Part shown: piece after piece, positions 33,943 through 43,601 of the stretch
How the letters are laid out: each line of letters starts with the position of its first letter
Numbering within the stretch: the stretch's first letter is position 1
Source of the DNA: Streptomyces sp. NBC_00659
Lineage (GTDB): Bacteria; Actinomycetota; Actinomycetes; Streptomycetales; Streptomycetaceae
Direction: 5' to 3'
Assembly (NCBI RefSeq): GCF_036226925.1
Contig: NZ_CP109031.1
Coordinates: 8,990,001 to 9,054,000, forward strand
Length of the DNA stretch: 64,000 nt
The notes under the pieces: model-generated
What the model was told of the DNA's origin: nothing
The model's input: the letters and a program-made list of their open reading frames with translations, nothing else
The model's database searches: none
Position numbers and translations under genes: made by a program

Positions 33943-34701
33943 TTAAGCAGAGGGCAGTTGGTCGTACATCCGGAACGTGTAGGTCGCGTCGTAGGTCATG
34001 AGATTTCCGCTTGGTGCGGGCAGTCCCAGTCGCCGGTTGAGCGGTCCTGTCAGGGGCCCGCAGTGCTCGGCCGCGGGGGCGGTGAAGGTGTCGTCGTAGG
34101 CCGAGAACTCGATGACCGGTGGATCCTGTGACACCCACTTCGAGGGGCCCGACCGCTTCACCTGGAAATCGACCGGCGCGCTCGCTCCGATGGTGCATCC
34201 GTGCGGCAGCAGCGGGCTCGACAGCCGGAAGCGCAGGCTGAGCCGCCCGGTGTAGAAGTCGGATCGGCCACCGTACTCCGGCTTGATCGCCAGTCGAAGG
34301 TGCCATGTGCGCTCACCCGCCGCGGTGCCGGTGAGTCCGCCGGGAACGGTGGTGGGCGTGCTGTGCATCGCACCCCATACCTGCCCCAGGGTGCCGTCGG
34401 GCATCCGCCCCTCGGCGTGCGTCATGATGATCGGCGCGAGAGCCACATCGACCTTCCCTAACGTCAACAGGGGTGCCGCTGTGTGGACTTCACAGCGCCA
34501 GCGGGCCGGGTCGGCCCCGGCCGGAAGAGCGGGGCAGTCGCTGAAGTCGCTCGAGTACTGCGGGGTGGAACTCGGTTCCGCGTGCGCGAGGCTCGGCGTG
34601 TACGCCCCCACCAGCCCTGTCAGGGCGGCGGCTCCGGCGAGCGCGAGCGCGGCGCGGCGGGCGAGTGACGGGCGGCGGTCAACGGGAGTCGTGTTCAACA
34701 T
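33943..34701 (-). CDS. Secreted protein of unknown function
   Basis: 252 residues from ATG 34701; a longer form from 34731 is possible. Signal peptide about 1-41 (RRAALALAGAAALTGLVGAY… SLAHA). The mature part is beta-rich with four cysteines in two possible pairs (SDCPALP/RWRCEVH and HGCTIG/EHCGPL). No catalytic motif known to me. It resembles secreted actinomycete proteins without assigned function. Confidence 0.6.
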   Translation of the reverse strand: MLNTTPVDRRPSLARRAALALAGAAALTGLVGAYTPSLAHAEPSSTPQYSSDFSDCPALPAGADPARWRCEVHTAAPLLTLGKVDVALAPIIMTHAEGRMPDGTLGQVWGAMHSTPTTVPGGLTGTAAGERTWHLRLAIKPEYGGRSDFYTGRLSLRFRLSSPLLPHGCTIGASAPVDFQVKRSGPSKWVSQDPPVIEFSAYDDTFTAPAAEHCGPLTGPLNRRLGLPAPSGNLMTYDATYTFRMYDQLPSA

Positions 34702-34877
34702 GACCACAGCGTGCGGGTCGTGACCGGGCAACGGCTATCCGTGACGTCCCCGCCTCGACCCTGAGCCGACCCTGATGATTTGTCAGGGGTGGTGTGGTGT
34801 CCTGTCTGCGGGGTTCCCGAGGGCACTTGTAGGGGGCACGGCACCCTCACCGGCACGTCTGGAACACTTGCAATCCT

Positions 34878-34929
34878 TGGCACGCCTGGCACGCCTGGCA
34901 CGTCTGCCACGCCTGGCACGATGGCACGG
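34878..34929. repeat. 9-bp tandem repeats (TGGCACGCC) before a start codon
   Basis: Five units of TGGCACG(C/T)C with one or two changes and a sixth shifted by one base run straight into the GTG start at 34929. They replace the usual ribosome binding site region. Confidence 0.8.
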
Positions 34930-36386
34930 TGTCCCCTTCCACCGAACCTCCCGCCGCCGCACAACCGGACCTTGACGTGCTGCTGCCCGGCCTGGCCGGC
35001 AACCCCTCCGCACCGCCGGAGGTGCTGATCCGCCTGACTGCCTCGAGCATCGACCGGTCCGGTCTGGCCCGGCGCCGGGACCTGCCCCCGGAAGCCGCGA
35101 CGGTGCTCGCCATCGACCCTGACGCGGCGGTGCGATCGGACCTCGCCGCCCATCCGCATCTCCCACCGGCGGTTCAGCTCGCTCTCGTCGGCGACGCCGA
35201 CCCGGGGGTGCGGGGCCGACTGGCCGAAGGTGCGGAGTACTTCACCACAGTCGGTGTACACGGGCGCCTCCTCCCGGACCCGCTGGCGCGCGAGGTCTAC
35301 GAGAGACTGACGTGCGACCCGGAACCGAAAGTCCGTCGCGCGCTGGCCTTCAACCGCCGGCTGCCGGAGGATCTGCGGGTCAGGATGCTCGATGACCCGG
35401 ACGCGCGGACGGCCGCGATCGCAGCCTCCGAATGGCCCTCGGCGCCGACCGGACGGATCCAGGAACTCCTGTCACGGGTGACCGGTTCCTTCGGCCGGCA
35501 GATGCTTCTGCTCCGCCTGGACGGCCCGCTTCCCGTCGAGGCGGCATACGTCCTGGTCGCCGAGATCGACTCCGCGGTGGACGGGACTTCGCGCAGCGAA
35601 GGTCTGCTGCGGCAGGTCGCCGAAGTCGCCGACCTGGACACCGGTCTGACCGACCGGTTCCTGGCGAGTCCGGACCTGCGCGCGGCGGTCGCGGCCAACC
35701 CGACCCTGCCGCCCGAGCACATCGCGGACCTGGCCCGCGACCCGGACAACCAGGTCCGCGCGGCTGTCGCCGCCCGGCGCGGCCTCGATCCGGTGCTGCG
35801 CGAGTCGATCCCGGTGGACTACGACGACCGGAGCAGCAGCGTCGTCGGCTGGCTGCTGACCGAGGACCTGTCCGCGGCGGATCGGATGGCATTCGCCCGA
35901 AGCCGTCACCAGATATTCCGCAAGACCCTGGCGGCGCGCCCCGATCTGCCGGACGACGTCGTCGGGATCCTCGCCGACGACGAGAGCTTCGCGGTACGAC
36001 TCTTCGTGTGCGAGCGACAGCCGAACGCCCCCGGCCGGCTGCTGGCGCGGATCGCCGAGAAGTGGACCAGCTACAGCCGGTGGGACATGCTCGGCCACAA
36101 GAACTTCCCCGCCGATGCCGCCACTCGTCTGGCCCGCTCCGACGATGCCCAGGACCGCGCGGTCTCCGCGGCGCATCCTGGATTGCCGGCCGATACGATC
36201 GAGGCTCTGCTCACCGACGAGAACGACGCCGTACGGCGTCGGGCCGCGACCAACCCCGCCGTTCCGGCCCACCGGCTGACCGAACTGCTCGGGGCCGCGG
36301 ACCGTTCGGTCGCGGCTGGAGCCGCCGCGAACCGGTCGCTTCCCGTGACCGCGATGCACCGGATCCTCGACCGGGCAGGACTGTGA
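34929..36386 (+). CDS. Leucine-rich-repeat-variant-like protein
   Basis: 485 residues, GTG start. The protein consists of many short helical repeats of about 24-26 residues of the form LP-E---LA-DPD--VR--VA-NP (examples: LPPEHIADLARDPDNQVRAA and LPADTIEALLTDENDAVRRR). This is the pattern of LRV/HEAT-like solenoids common in Streptomyces. Probably a binding scaffold; no enzyme motif. The initiation region contains 9-bp tandem repeats rather than a clear Shine-Dalgarno. Followed at 72 bases by another repeat protein on the same strand, possibly an operon. Confidence 0.7.
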   Translation: MSPSTEPPAAAQPDLDVLLPGLAGNPSAPPEVLIRLTASSIDRSGLARRRDLPPEAATVLAIDPDAAVRSDLAAHPHLPPAVQLALVGDADPGVRGRLAEGAEYFTTVGVHGRLLPDPLAREVYERLTCDPEPKVRRALAFNRRLPEDLRVRMLDDPDARTAAIAASEWPSAPTGRIQELLSRVTGSFGRQMLLLRLDGPLPVEAAYVLVAEIDSAVDGTSRSEGLLRQVAEVADLDTGLTDRFLASPDLRAAVAANPTLPPEHIADLARDPDNQVRAAVAARRGLDPVLRESIPVDYDDRSSSVVGWLLTEDLSAADRMAFARSRHQIFRKTLAARPDLPDDVVGILADDESFAVRLFVCERQPNAPGRLLARIAEKWTSYSRWDMLGHKNFPADAATRLARSDDAQDRAVSAAHPGLPADTIEALLTDENDAVRRRAATNPAVPAHRLTELLGAADRSVAAGAAANRSLPVTAMHRILDRAGL

Positions 36387-36458
36387 CGACGCGGCGCCGT
36401 CGGTCGCACATCCGGCGGGCGTGCAGCGTTGTCAGACCCGTCTGACAGGATCCGGCGC

Positions 36459-38687
36459 ATGGATCTTGCCGACGTGTTCGCGGACCTCGACCGGGTCGCC
36501 TGGCCGAAGGTGCACCATGCCTACGGCCCCGCCGATGACGTCCCCGGTCTGCTGCGCGCGCTGACCGGCGAGGACCAGGAGACCGTGGCGGAGGCCGAGC
36601 AGGAGCTGTGGAGCAGCATCGTGCACCAGGGTTCGGTGTACGAGGCCACGGTGGTGGCTGTTCCCTTTCTGGCGCGTCTCGCGGCTGCGGGCGTCCGTCG
36701 TGCGGAGTTGCTCGGCATGCTGGGTGCCATCGCGGAGAGCACGGACGAACGTGGTCCGGGCCGGCCCGGCGAGGCGCGCGCGGCTGTCGTGGCGCAGCTG
36801 CCGCTGATGGTGCCTCTGCTGGCCGATGCCGTTCCCGCAGTTCGCCAGTGGGGGGCCTGGGCGGTGGCCAGATGCGGGCAGGCGGCGGGCCCGGCCGCCT
36901 CCGCGGCCTTGCGTCGGCGCTGGGAGACGGAAGCCGATCCGGTGGTGCGGGCCGACGTGGTGAGCGCGTACGTCCGGATCGACCCGGCCGCGGCGGAACA
37001 CCTGTGCGCGGCCGCTCTGGCCGCGTCGGAGCCTTCGCCGGTGCGCGTGGCGGGGCTCCTGGCCGCCGTGGACACGGGCCGTCCCTGGGACAGCGAACTG
37101 GCGTCGGTCGTGGCGGCGTTGGCGCCGCTGCAACCGCACACCGCGGGCAGCATCTCGGAACGGGCGCCGTTGTGGGCTCTGGTCGCCGGGCTGTACGAGC
37201 GCGGCAGCGTGGACGAAGCGATCGAGGTCGTCGTCGCCGCGCTGGAACGTGCGGTGGAGGCCACGCGCGTCGGCGCGGATCCCCGGCCGGCCGTCGCCGA
37301 GGCGACCTGGGCGGCCGAGTCGCTCGCCCTGCGTTCCAGAAGCGCGCCGAGCCGGCTGCTGCCGGCGATGCTGCCCCTGTTGGACACCACGGCCACGGCC
37401 GGAGACGTCCTCGAGGCGGTGAGCCAGTGGGGCGAGCCCGCTCCGCGCGCGGTTCCGGCACTGGTCGCCCTCGCCGAAGGGACGAGCGAGGTGGCCGACT
37501 TTGCCCTGGCGGTACTGGTGTCGCTGGGCGCGCCCGAGGCGTCTGATCTCCTCGCCCGTCATCTGGCACAGCGGCCACTCGCCCTGGAAGCCGCCTGGGC
37601 GCGCACGACCACGCGCCGTCCACCGGCTCCGCTGCCGTGCACCACGCCGTTGCTCGACGCGGTCCGCGTGCGCCTGGCCGCGGTGACGGCCGACGGCACG
37701 AGAGGGGGCAGGCGCGGGTCGCTGCTGACGGACGGGCTCGCGGCCGTGAACGAACCGGTCTACCTGACAGGACTGCTGACCGGTTGGGGGCGCTCCGCTC
37801 GCGCCGCGATACCCGAATTGCTGGACGCGCTGCCGCATCGCCCCTCCCTGGCCGGCCGGGCGCTCGCCGCCGTCGCCGACGCGCGGCTCGACCCCCACGT
37901 GATCACCGCCCTGCGGTCCTGCGCCGAGGCAGGCCCCCGGCAGGGCCGTGTGGCGTCCGCGACCGCGCTCCACGCGCTGACGGGCGACGCCAGTGCCTTG
38001 GTCGCCGTCCTTGGACCGGCGCTCGGTGAGCGGAGCGAACCGCGCGACCAGTGGGTCCGGGCCGCCGTCTCGCTCGGCGGACAGGCCCGCTCGCTGCTGC
38101 CCCAGCTCTCGGCCATGGTGGCCGAGCCGGCGGAGACCCGGACGAGCGTCGCCGCCCTCCGGGCGGGACTGGCGGCGGCCCGAGCGGTGTGGGAGCTGAC
38201 CGGGGATCAGGAGAGCGTGCTGCCCATGGTCCTGGAGGGCCTGACCTGGTCCTCCGGTCCCTGGGCCCACCAGGCGGCGAACAGCGCGGCCGAGGTCGCC
38301 GCCCTCCTCGGCCCCGACGCGAGGCCCACCGTTCCCCACCTGCTGGCGATGCTGGACCGCCCGGACACGGCAGCGGCGGCCGCGCGAGCACTGGTGGCCG
38401 TACACCCGGGCACCGACCGACCCGCCGGTGTCCCGCTCACCGACCTCGTCGATCGGGTCCTCACGGCAGTCGTGCCCGGCGGGCATCTACGCTCCGCGCT
38501 GGCCGCGCTCCACGCCCTCGCCGCCATCGGCCCCGCGGCGTTCACCCCGGCCCAACTCGACCGTGCCCGGCTGCTCGCCGAGGGGGATCGTCGCATCGTG
38601 GGGTCGGGCAGCCATACCGAGCTCATTCACGACGACACGGAACTGCGCGCTGTCGCTCGACGTGTGCTCGGGGACCTGGTGCCTTGA
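36459..38687 (+). CDS. Large HEAT-repeat protein
   Basis: 742 residues from ATG 36459 with AGGA 8 bases upstream. Composed of helical repeats throughout (MVPLLADAVPAVRQWGAWAV, PRAVPALVALAEGTSEVADF, TVPHLLAMLDRPDTAAAAAR). The N-terminal VAWPKVHHAYGPADDVPGLL region is shared by a set of Streptomyces HEAT proteins of unknown role. No signal peptide or membrane helix, so cytoplasmic. Possibly co-transcribed with the upstream repeat protein. Confidence 0.7.
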   Translation: MDLADVFADLDRVAWPKVHHAYGPADDVPGLLRALTGEDQETVAEAEQELWSSIVHQGSVYEATVVAVPFLARLAAAGVRRAELLGMLGAIAESTDERGPGRPGEARAAVVAQLPLMVPLLADAVPAVRQWGAWAVARCGQAAGPAASAALRRRWETEADPVVRADVVSAYVRIDPAAAEHLCAAALAASEPSPVRVAGLLAAVDTGRPWDSELASVVAALAPLQPHTAGSISERAPLWALVAGLYERGSVDEAIEVVVAALERAVEATRVGADPRPAVAEATWAAESLALRSRSAPSRLLPAMLPLLDTTATAGDVLEAVSQWGEPAPRAVPALVALAEGTSEVADFALAVLVSLGAPEASDLLARHLAQRPLALEAAWARTTTRRPPAPLPCTTPLLDAVRVRLAAVTADGTRGGRRGSLLTDGLAAVNEPVYLTGLLTGWGRSARAAIPELLDALPHRPSLAGRALAAVADARLDPHVITALRSCAEAGPRQGRVASATALHALTGDASALVAVLGPALGERSEPRDQWVRAAVSLGGQARSLLPQLSAMVAEPAETRTSVAALRAGLAAARAVWELTGDQESVLPMVLEGLTWSSGPWAHQAANSAAEVAALLGPDARPTVPHLLAMLDRPDTAAAAARALVAVHPGTDRPAGVPLTDLVDRVLTAVVPGGHLRSALAALHALAAIGPAAFTPAQLDRARLLAEGDRRIVGSGSHTELIHDDTELRAVARRVLGDLVP

Positions 38688-38807
38688 ACGGAGCAGACAC
38701 GTGAGAAGCGCCCGGATCCAGGGCCGAGCCGGCTGCTGCCGGGTCGCGCGGCGGTTCACGATGCGCCGATGGTGCCGCCGGTGCCGGCCGGGCGGGATAA
38801 TCCGGGC

Positions 38808-39950
38808 GTGACCCTCACCGCGCGGCAGCTCACCCTGGCGACCCTGGACCGTCAGCTCCTCCTGGAGCGCCGGCGCCTCGACGTGGCGGAGGCGGTCCGC
38901 CAGGTCTGCGCCGTCCAGGCACAGGCACCAGCGTCGCCGTACGTGGCCCTGTGGAACCGCGTGGAGGGCTTCGTGCCCGAGGATCTCGACGCGGCGTTCG
39001 CGGAGCGCCGGATCGTGAAGGCGACCCTCATGCGGATCACCCTGCACGCCGTCCACGCCGACGACTACGCGCCGTACCACGCCGCCATGGCCCGGAGCCT
39101 GCGGGCATCACGCCTGTACGACCGCCGCTTCACCTCGACCGAACTGACCGACGACGACGCCGACGCGCTGCTCCCGCGGCTCGCCGAGTTCCTGGCGCAC
39201 CCTCACACCGGAGCCGACGTGGAGGGGGAGGTCACCGCGCACTTCGGCGAACACGCACACCACTTGTGGTGGGCCTTGAGGACGTACGCGCCGATCCATC
39301 ACGCGCCGACCGGGGGTCCGTGGTCGTTCAGACTGCCGAACACCTACCTCGCCTCGCCCGTCGCCCCGGAGGCCGCGACGCAGGACGCGGCGGCGGGAGT
39401 GCGACGGCTCCTGCTCGCCTACCTCCGGGCGTTCGGACCGGCGTCGGCCCAGGACTTCGCGCGGTTCACCCGGCTGGGCCGCCCCGTGATCACCCAGGCG
39501 CTGAGCGAGCTCGGTGACCAGGTGGTGCGGGTTCCCGGACCGGCCCGCGCCGCCCTGTACGACCTGCCGGGTGCCACCGTGCCCGCGGAGGACACCCCCG
39601 CGCCGCCGAGGCTGCTGCCGATGTGGGACAGCACGCTGCTCGCCCACGTCCTCCCCGGGCGGGTCATGCCCCAGGACCACCGGCCGCTCGTCGTCCGGCG
39701 CAACGGCGACATCCTGCCCACCCTGCTCGTCGACGGCCAGGTCGCCGGGGTGTGGCGCACGACGAACGCGGGCCTGGAACTCACCACGTTCCGCAAGCTC
39801 GACAAGGCGGCTTGGCGCGGGCTGACCGAGGAGGCGGAGAAGCTGGCGGCGCTGCTCGCCGACCGGGACCCGGCCCCGTACCGCCGCTACAACCACTGGT
39901 GGGACAAGGGAATCCCGGCAGTCGAGACCAGGACGGTCAAGGGCTGCTGA
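38808..39950 (+). CDS. AlkZ-like winged-helix DNA glycosylase family protein
   Basis: 380 residues, GTG start. LTARQLTLATLDRQLLLERR at the front, VCAVQAQAPASPYVALWNRV containing a QxQ motif (QAQ), and LLPMWDSTLLAH followed by a late RWTTNAGLELTTF-type segment are the marks of the HTH_42 family to which AlkZ belongs. AlkZ of Streptomyces unhooks azinomycin-type DNA crosslinks using its QxQ motif; relatives (YcaQ) act on alkylated bases. So base excision of bulky or crosslinked adducts is likely. It is not next to a biosynthetic cluster, so a housekeeping repair role is plausible. Confidence 0.75.
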   Translation: MTLTARQLTLATLDRQLLLERRRLDVAEAVRQVCAVQAQAPASPYVALWNRVEGFVPEDLDAAFAERRIVKATLMRITLHAVHADDYAPYHAAMARSLRASRLYDRRFTSTELTDDDADALLPRLAEFLAHPHTGADVEGEVTAHFGEHAHHLWWALRTYAPIHHAPTGGPWSFRLPNTYLASPVAPEAATQDAAAGVRRLLLAYLRAFGPASAQDFARFTRLGRPVITQALSELGDQVVRVPGPARAALYDLPGATVPAEDTPAPPRLLPMWDSTLLAHVLPGRVMPQDHRPLVVRRNGDILPTLLVDGQVAGVWRTTNAGLELTTFRKLDKAAWRGLTEEAEKLAALLADRDPAPYRRYNHWWDKGIPAVETRTVKGC

Positions 39951-40465
39951 ACAGGTCCCCGAGGGAGAGCGGGCGTGGCGCAAGTGGGGCCGAAGCGAGG
40001 GGCGTTGCTCAACCGGGGTGAGATGGCGGGTGTTGCCTGTGACCGAACCAAGTACGACGTTGTCCCAGGTCAGGAACGCATCCGCACCAAGACGCGCCGC
40101 AAGCGGCAGCCGCATGAGGCCATCGAGGCCCACCGTGCGCCTTTGTCGCGCGGCGACGGTCGACCCGTTCCGGCGAGGAGTACCGCAGGCCGACCGACGC
40201 CGAGTGGACGAGTTCCTGGGGTACTTCGAGCTCCGCAAGGTCTCGATGGGAACCCGTGGGCGAGCCTTCGGAACGTCATGCATTCACGAGCACGCCCCGC
40301 GACCTGAGTACCGAGTGGACCGGTCTGCCTCTGTCCGTCGAAGCTTCTCCCGGCGCTGGTCCCCGGCCACGGTCCTGGTCCCCGGCCCGGTTTCGGCCCG
40401 GTCCCGGCCTCCGGTTCCCGACGTCGGCCTCCGGTCCCCAGGTCCCCGCCCCCGGCCGTAGCACG
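39951..40465. other. Gene-free stretch
   Basis: About 515 bases without a supported gene. Open frames on both strands lack family features. The last 100 bases (about 40355-40455) are a low-complexity run of CCGG/GGTCCC units. Confidence 0.4.
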
Positions 40466-41179
40466 TCAGCCGGTGTCGGGCGGGCCTTGTGGGGAGATCA
40501 GACCGCTCTCGTAGGCAAGGACCACGGCCTGTACCCGGTCCCTCAGATCGAGCTTCGACAGGATGCGTCCCACATGCGTCTTGACCGTGGTCGGGCTGAG
40601 GAACAGGCGGTCCGCGAGTTCGGCGTTGCTGAGGCCGGTCGCCAGCAGGCGGAGCACCTCCAGTTCGCGCGGGGTCAGCCCGGACAGATCACGGTGGAGA
40701 CCGGTCCGCGGGGACTCCTGGCGGTGCGCGAAGCGCTCGATCAGCCGACGGGTGATCGTGGGTGCGAGCAGCGCGTCGCCGGAGCGCACGAGGCGCACGG
40801 CTGCCACGAGGTGCTCGGGGGTGACGTCCTTGAGCAGGAACCCGCTCGCTCCGGCGGTGAGCGCCGCGTAGACGTAGTGGTCGAGGTCGTACGTCGTGAG
40901 GATGATGACCCGGGTGCCCTGGTAGCCCTCGGCGCCGTCGGCGCCTTCGAGGCTGCTGCCGAGGATGCGCCGGGTGGCCTCGATGCCGTCCATCCGCGGC
41001 ATCCGGATGTCCATGAGGACGACGTCGGGCCGGGTGCGTCTGACGGCGTCGACGGCTTCGGCGCCGTCCGCCGCCTCGGCCGTCACCTCGATGCCGTCGG
41101 CGGCGAGGATCATCCCGAAGCCGGTACGCACCAGGGCCTGGTCGTCCGCGATGACGGCGCGCAGAGCGGGCCCGTTCAC
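40466..41179 (-). CDS. NarL/FixJ-type response regulator
   Basis: 237 residues. Receiver domain about 1-125 with the acidic pair ADDQ (11-13), phospho-acceptor Asp57 in VVLMDIRMPRMDG, Thr in ILTTYDLDHYV and Lys in FLLKDVTPEHL. LuxR-type helix-turn-helix at about 165-230 (LTPRELEVLRLLATGLSNAE, FLSPTTVKTHVGRIL). GTG 41179 overlaps the kinase stop (GTGA), with GGAGG upstream. It forms a two-component pair with the kinase and most likely controls the divergent ABC exporter. Confidence 0.9.
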   Translation of the reverse strand: MNGPALRAVIADDQALVRTGFGMILAADGIEVTAEAADGAEAVDAVRRTRPDVVLMDIRMPRMDGIEATRRILGSSLEGADGAEGYQGTRVIILTTYDLDHYVYAALTAGASGFLLKDVTPEHLVAAVRLVRSGDALLAPTITRRLIERFAHRQESPRTGLHRDLSGLTPRELEVLRLLATGLSNAELADRLFLSPTTVKTHVGRILSKLDLRDRVQAVVLAYESGLISPQGPPDTG

Positions 41180-42687
41180 ACCGCCTCCCACGGGACCCGG
41201 GCCGTGACCCGGTATCCGCCGGTGAGCGTGGGCCCGGCGGTGAGCCTGCCGCCGTAGACCGCGAGCCGTTCGCGCAGCCCGATCAGCCCGCGACCGTTGC
41301 CGTCCACCGGGGGCGAGTCGCGGACGGCTCCCGTGTCGGTGACCGCTATCTCCAGCCAGGATCCGGAGAAGCCGATCTCCACCGTCGCACCGGCGCCCGC
41401 CGCGTGTTTGATGGTGTTGGTGAGCGCCTCCTGGACGACGCGGTACGCCGTGAGCTCCACCCCGGGCGGCAGCGGTCCGGGAGGCAGCGAGACGGTCAGG
41501 TCCACCGATGTCCCGGCGGCCCGCACCCTTTCGGTGAGGGCGTCGAGCTGTCCGAGTCCGGGCTGCGGTTCCAGGCCGTCGGCGGGGGTGTCGGCGCTCG
41601 CGTCCGGGCCCGCCAACAGGCCCATCACATGGCGGAGTTCGGCCATGGCGGCGCGGCCCCCGGCCTCCACCGCCAGCAGTGCTTCCTTGGACCGCTCCGG
41701 GGCGGCGTCCATCACCTTGCGCGCAGCGCCCGCCTGAATGACCATCACGCTCACATTGTGGGTGACGACGTCGTGGAGCTCGGCGGCTATCCGGGCGCGT
41801 TCCTCCTCGACGGCCCGGCGCGTGGCCTTCTCCTGAGTCTGCTGGAGATCCGTGAACCGCTTGCGGCTCGCTTCCAGCCGCAGGCGCCCGAACCGGACGA
41901 GGCTCGCCAGCACCCCGACGATCAGGAGTACTACTGCGGGACTGGACCAGCCGGGAAGCATGGGGTCCGCATCCCGGAACGCGACACCTGCCAGCACGGC
42001 GGCGGCGATCAGCGCGACCATGGCCCGGGCGCGGTAGCGGCTGTGCGCGACAGCTCCGTAGGCGCCGATGCTGCAGGTCAGCACATTGATCCAGGAGACG
42101 CGATCCGCTATGGCCAGCGCCGCGGCGGCGACCACCCCGAACGCGAGCAGCGGATACCTGCGCCGGGCCGCGAGCGGCAGCGCCGAGAGCAACACCAGGA
42201 CCCAGGGCGCGGAGGACTCCGACGGGTACTCGGCCCCGGGGGCCGGGGCCGGGGCCGGAGGCGGTACCGGGTACGGGAATTCGGGCCGGTTCGCGGTCAC
42301 GGCCCGGGAGCTGATCCGTACCGGCCCGTCCCCGGGGTAGCGCGCCGCCACGACGAGCGCGACGACGGTCAGTACGACCGCCAGCACCACGTCCAGGCGC
42401 ACCGCCCGCCGGGACAGCGGGGTGGGCTCACCCTCCGGCCGCATCGCCTCGCGGAGGTGCGCCCACCACGTCCCGGGCCGCAGCACGTCGCCGGTCCGCT
42501 CCCGCCAGTTGCTTGCCTGCTCCCGCCTGTCACCGGTCCGCTCCGGCCCCTCGCTTGCCTGCTCCCGCTGGTCGCGGGTGCGCTCGCGCCGGTCGCCGGC
42601 CCGTTCCCGCGCAGGGCCGGGCTGTTCTCGCTCTGTGCCTGACCACGACGCGTCGTGCGGCCGCCCGTACGGGTCCTCCCTCTCCAT
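41176..42687 (-). CDS. Sensor histidine kinase (HisKA_3 type) with a repeat-rich N-terminus
   Basis: 503 residues from ATG 42687. Residues about 15-60 are a charged segment of three 14-residue near-repeats (REQASEGPERTGDR type), encoded by 42-bp DNA repeats. Four to five membrane helices follow (about 95-265) with a Pro-rich outer loop (PYPVPPPAPAPAPG). The dimerisation domain has the phospho-His in EERARIAAELHDVVTHNVSV, and the ATPase domain contains VQEALTNTIKHA and GRGLIGLRERLAVYGG. Its stop overlaps the regulator start. Likely senses cell-envelope stress or a peptide. Confidence 0.9.
   Translation of the reverse strand: MEREDPYGRPHDASWSGTEREQPGPARERAGDRRERTRDQREQASEGPERTGDRREQASNWRERTGDVLRPGTWWAHLREAMRPEGEPTPLSRRAVRLDVVLAVVLTVVALVVAARYPGDGPVRISSRAVTANRPEFPYPVPPPAPAPAPGAEYPSESSAPWVLVLLSALPLAARRRYPLLAFGVVAAAALAIADRVSWINVLTCSIGAYGAVAHSRYRARAMVALIAAAVLAGVAFRDADPMLPGWSSPAVVLLIVGVLASLVRFGRLRLEASRKRFTDLQQTQEKATRRAVEEERARIAAELHDVVTHNVSVMVIQAGAARKVMDAAPERSKEALLAVEAGGRAAMAELRHVMGLLAGPDASADTPADGLEPQPGLGQLDALTERVRAAGTSVDLTVSLPPGPLPPGVELTAYRVVQEALTNTIKHAAGAGATVEIGFSGSWLEIAVTDTGAVRDSPPVDGNGRGLIGLRERLAVYGGRLTAGPTLTGGYRVTARVPWEAV
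42492..42617. repeat. Three 42-bp imperfect tandem repeats inside the kinase gene
   Basis: Units at 42492-42533, 42534-42575 and 42576-42617; the first two share CGGTCCGCTCC and GCTTGCCTGCTCCCGC. In frame, each gives 14 residues. Confidence 0.75.
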
Positions 42688-42908
42688 CCGCACATTGTGC
42701 GGCCCGGCGGCACGGGTCCACGTCCGCCTGCGTGACCGGCACACCTGTCCGCCAGGAGTACTCCTCGAGGATGACCCCGCCGCCGGGTCCTCCGCGGGGA
42801 GGGCCGTATGTCGGTGCCCCGGCGGACGCGCCGCCGCCGCCTCCGCCCGTACGTTCACCGGACTTGCGCAGGACATCGGCTCATCGACCATGAAGGACGG
42901 ACACACCC

Positions 42909-43601
42909 ATGAATCACGTGATCGAACTGGAGGGCGTCGCCAAGCGGTACGGCGGCGCCGACGCCCCGGCGCTCGGACCGGTCGATCTCGGCGTGGCCCA
43001 GGGCGAGGCCCTGGCCGTGACGGGGCCGTCCGGCAGCGGAAAGTCCACGCTGCTCAATCTCATCGCCGGTCTGGACCGGCCCAGCGAGGGCACCGTGACC
43101 GTGGCCGGGCAGCGCATCGACCGGCTGAGCGAGCACGCGCTGGCCCGGTTCCGCCGCGAACGGATCGGCATGGTCTTCCAGTTCTTCAACCTGCTCGACG
43201 ACCTCACCGTCGCCGACAACATCCAGCTCCCCGCCCAGCTGACCGGGACCGCCCGGCGGGCGGCGGCGACCCGTGCCGGGGAGCTGATGGAGGTGCTGGG
43301 AATCCAGAAGCACGCCCGCGCCTACCCCGGGCGGTTGTCCGGCGGCGAACGCCAACGGGTCGCGGTGGCACGGGCCTTGGTGAACAAGCCCGCGCTGCTG
43401 CTCGCCGACGAGCCGACCGGCGCGCTGGACACCGCGTCGGGGCAGGAGGTCCGCGAGCTGCTCGTGGATCTGCACCGCGGCGGGCAGACCGTCGTCCTGG
43501 TCACGCACGACCTGGAACTGGCCCGGGCCTGCGCACAGCGCACGATCCATCTGGTCGACGGCAAGGTCGCCGTCGACACGCGCGCGGAGGCCGTCCGATG
43601 A
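42909..43601 (+). CDS. ABC transporter ATP-binding protein (MacB/LolD-like)
   Basis: 230 residues. Walker A GPSGSGKST (about 38-46), Q-loop MVFQFFNLLDDLTV, signature LSGGERQRV, Walker B LLLADEPTGALD and switch VTHD. This is the type that pairs with FtsX/MacB-fold permeases for lipoprotein, antimicrobial peptide or toxin handling. Its TGA overlaps the permease ATG (ATGA). Divergent from the two-component operon, with 221 bases between, which suggests control by it. Confidence 0.92.
   Translation: MNHVIELEGVAKRYGGADAPALGPVDLGVAQGEALAVTGPSGSGKSTLLNLIAGLDRPSEGTVTVAGQRIDRLSEHALARFRRERIGMVFQFFNLLDDLTVADNIQLPAQLTGTARRAAATRAGELMEVLGIQKHARAYPGRLSGGERQRVAVARALVNKPALLLADEPTGALDTASGQEVRELLVDLHRGGQTVVLVTHDLELARACAQRTIHLVDGKVAVDTRAEAVR

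Noticed and set aside
42422..43597. Upstream extension of the ABC permease to 42422
   Set aside because: The extension runs through the ATPase gene in another frame; the ATGA overlap at 43598 and the membrane-protein start fit far better.
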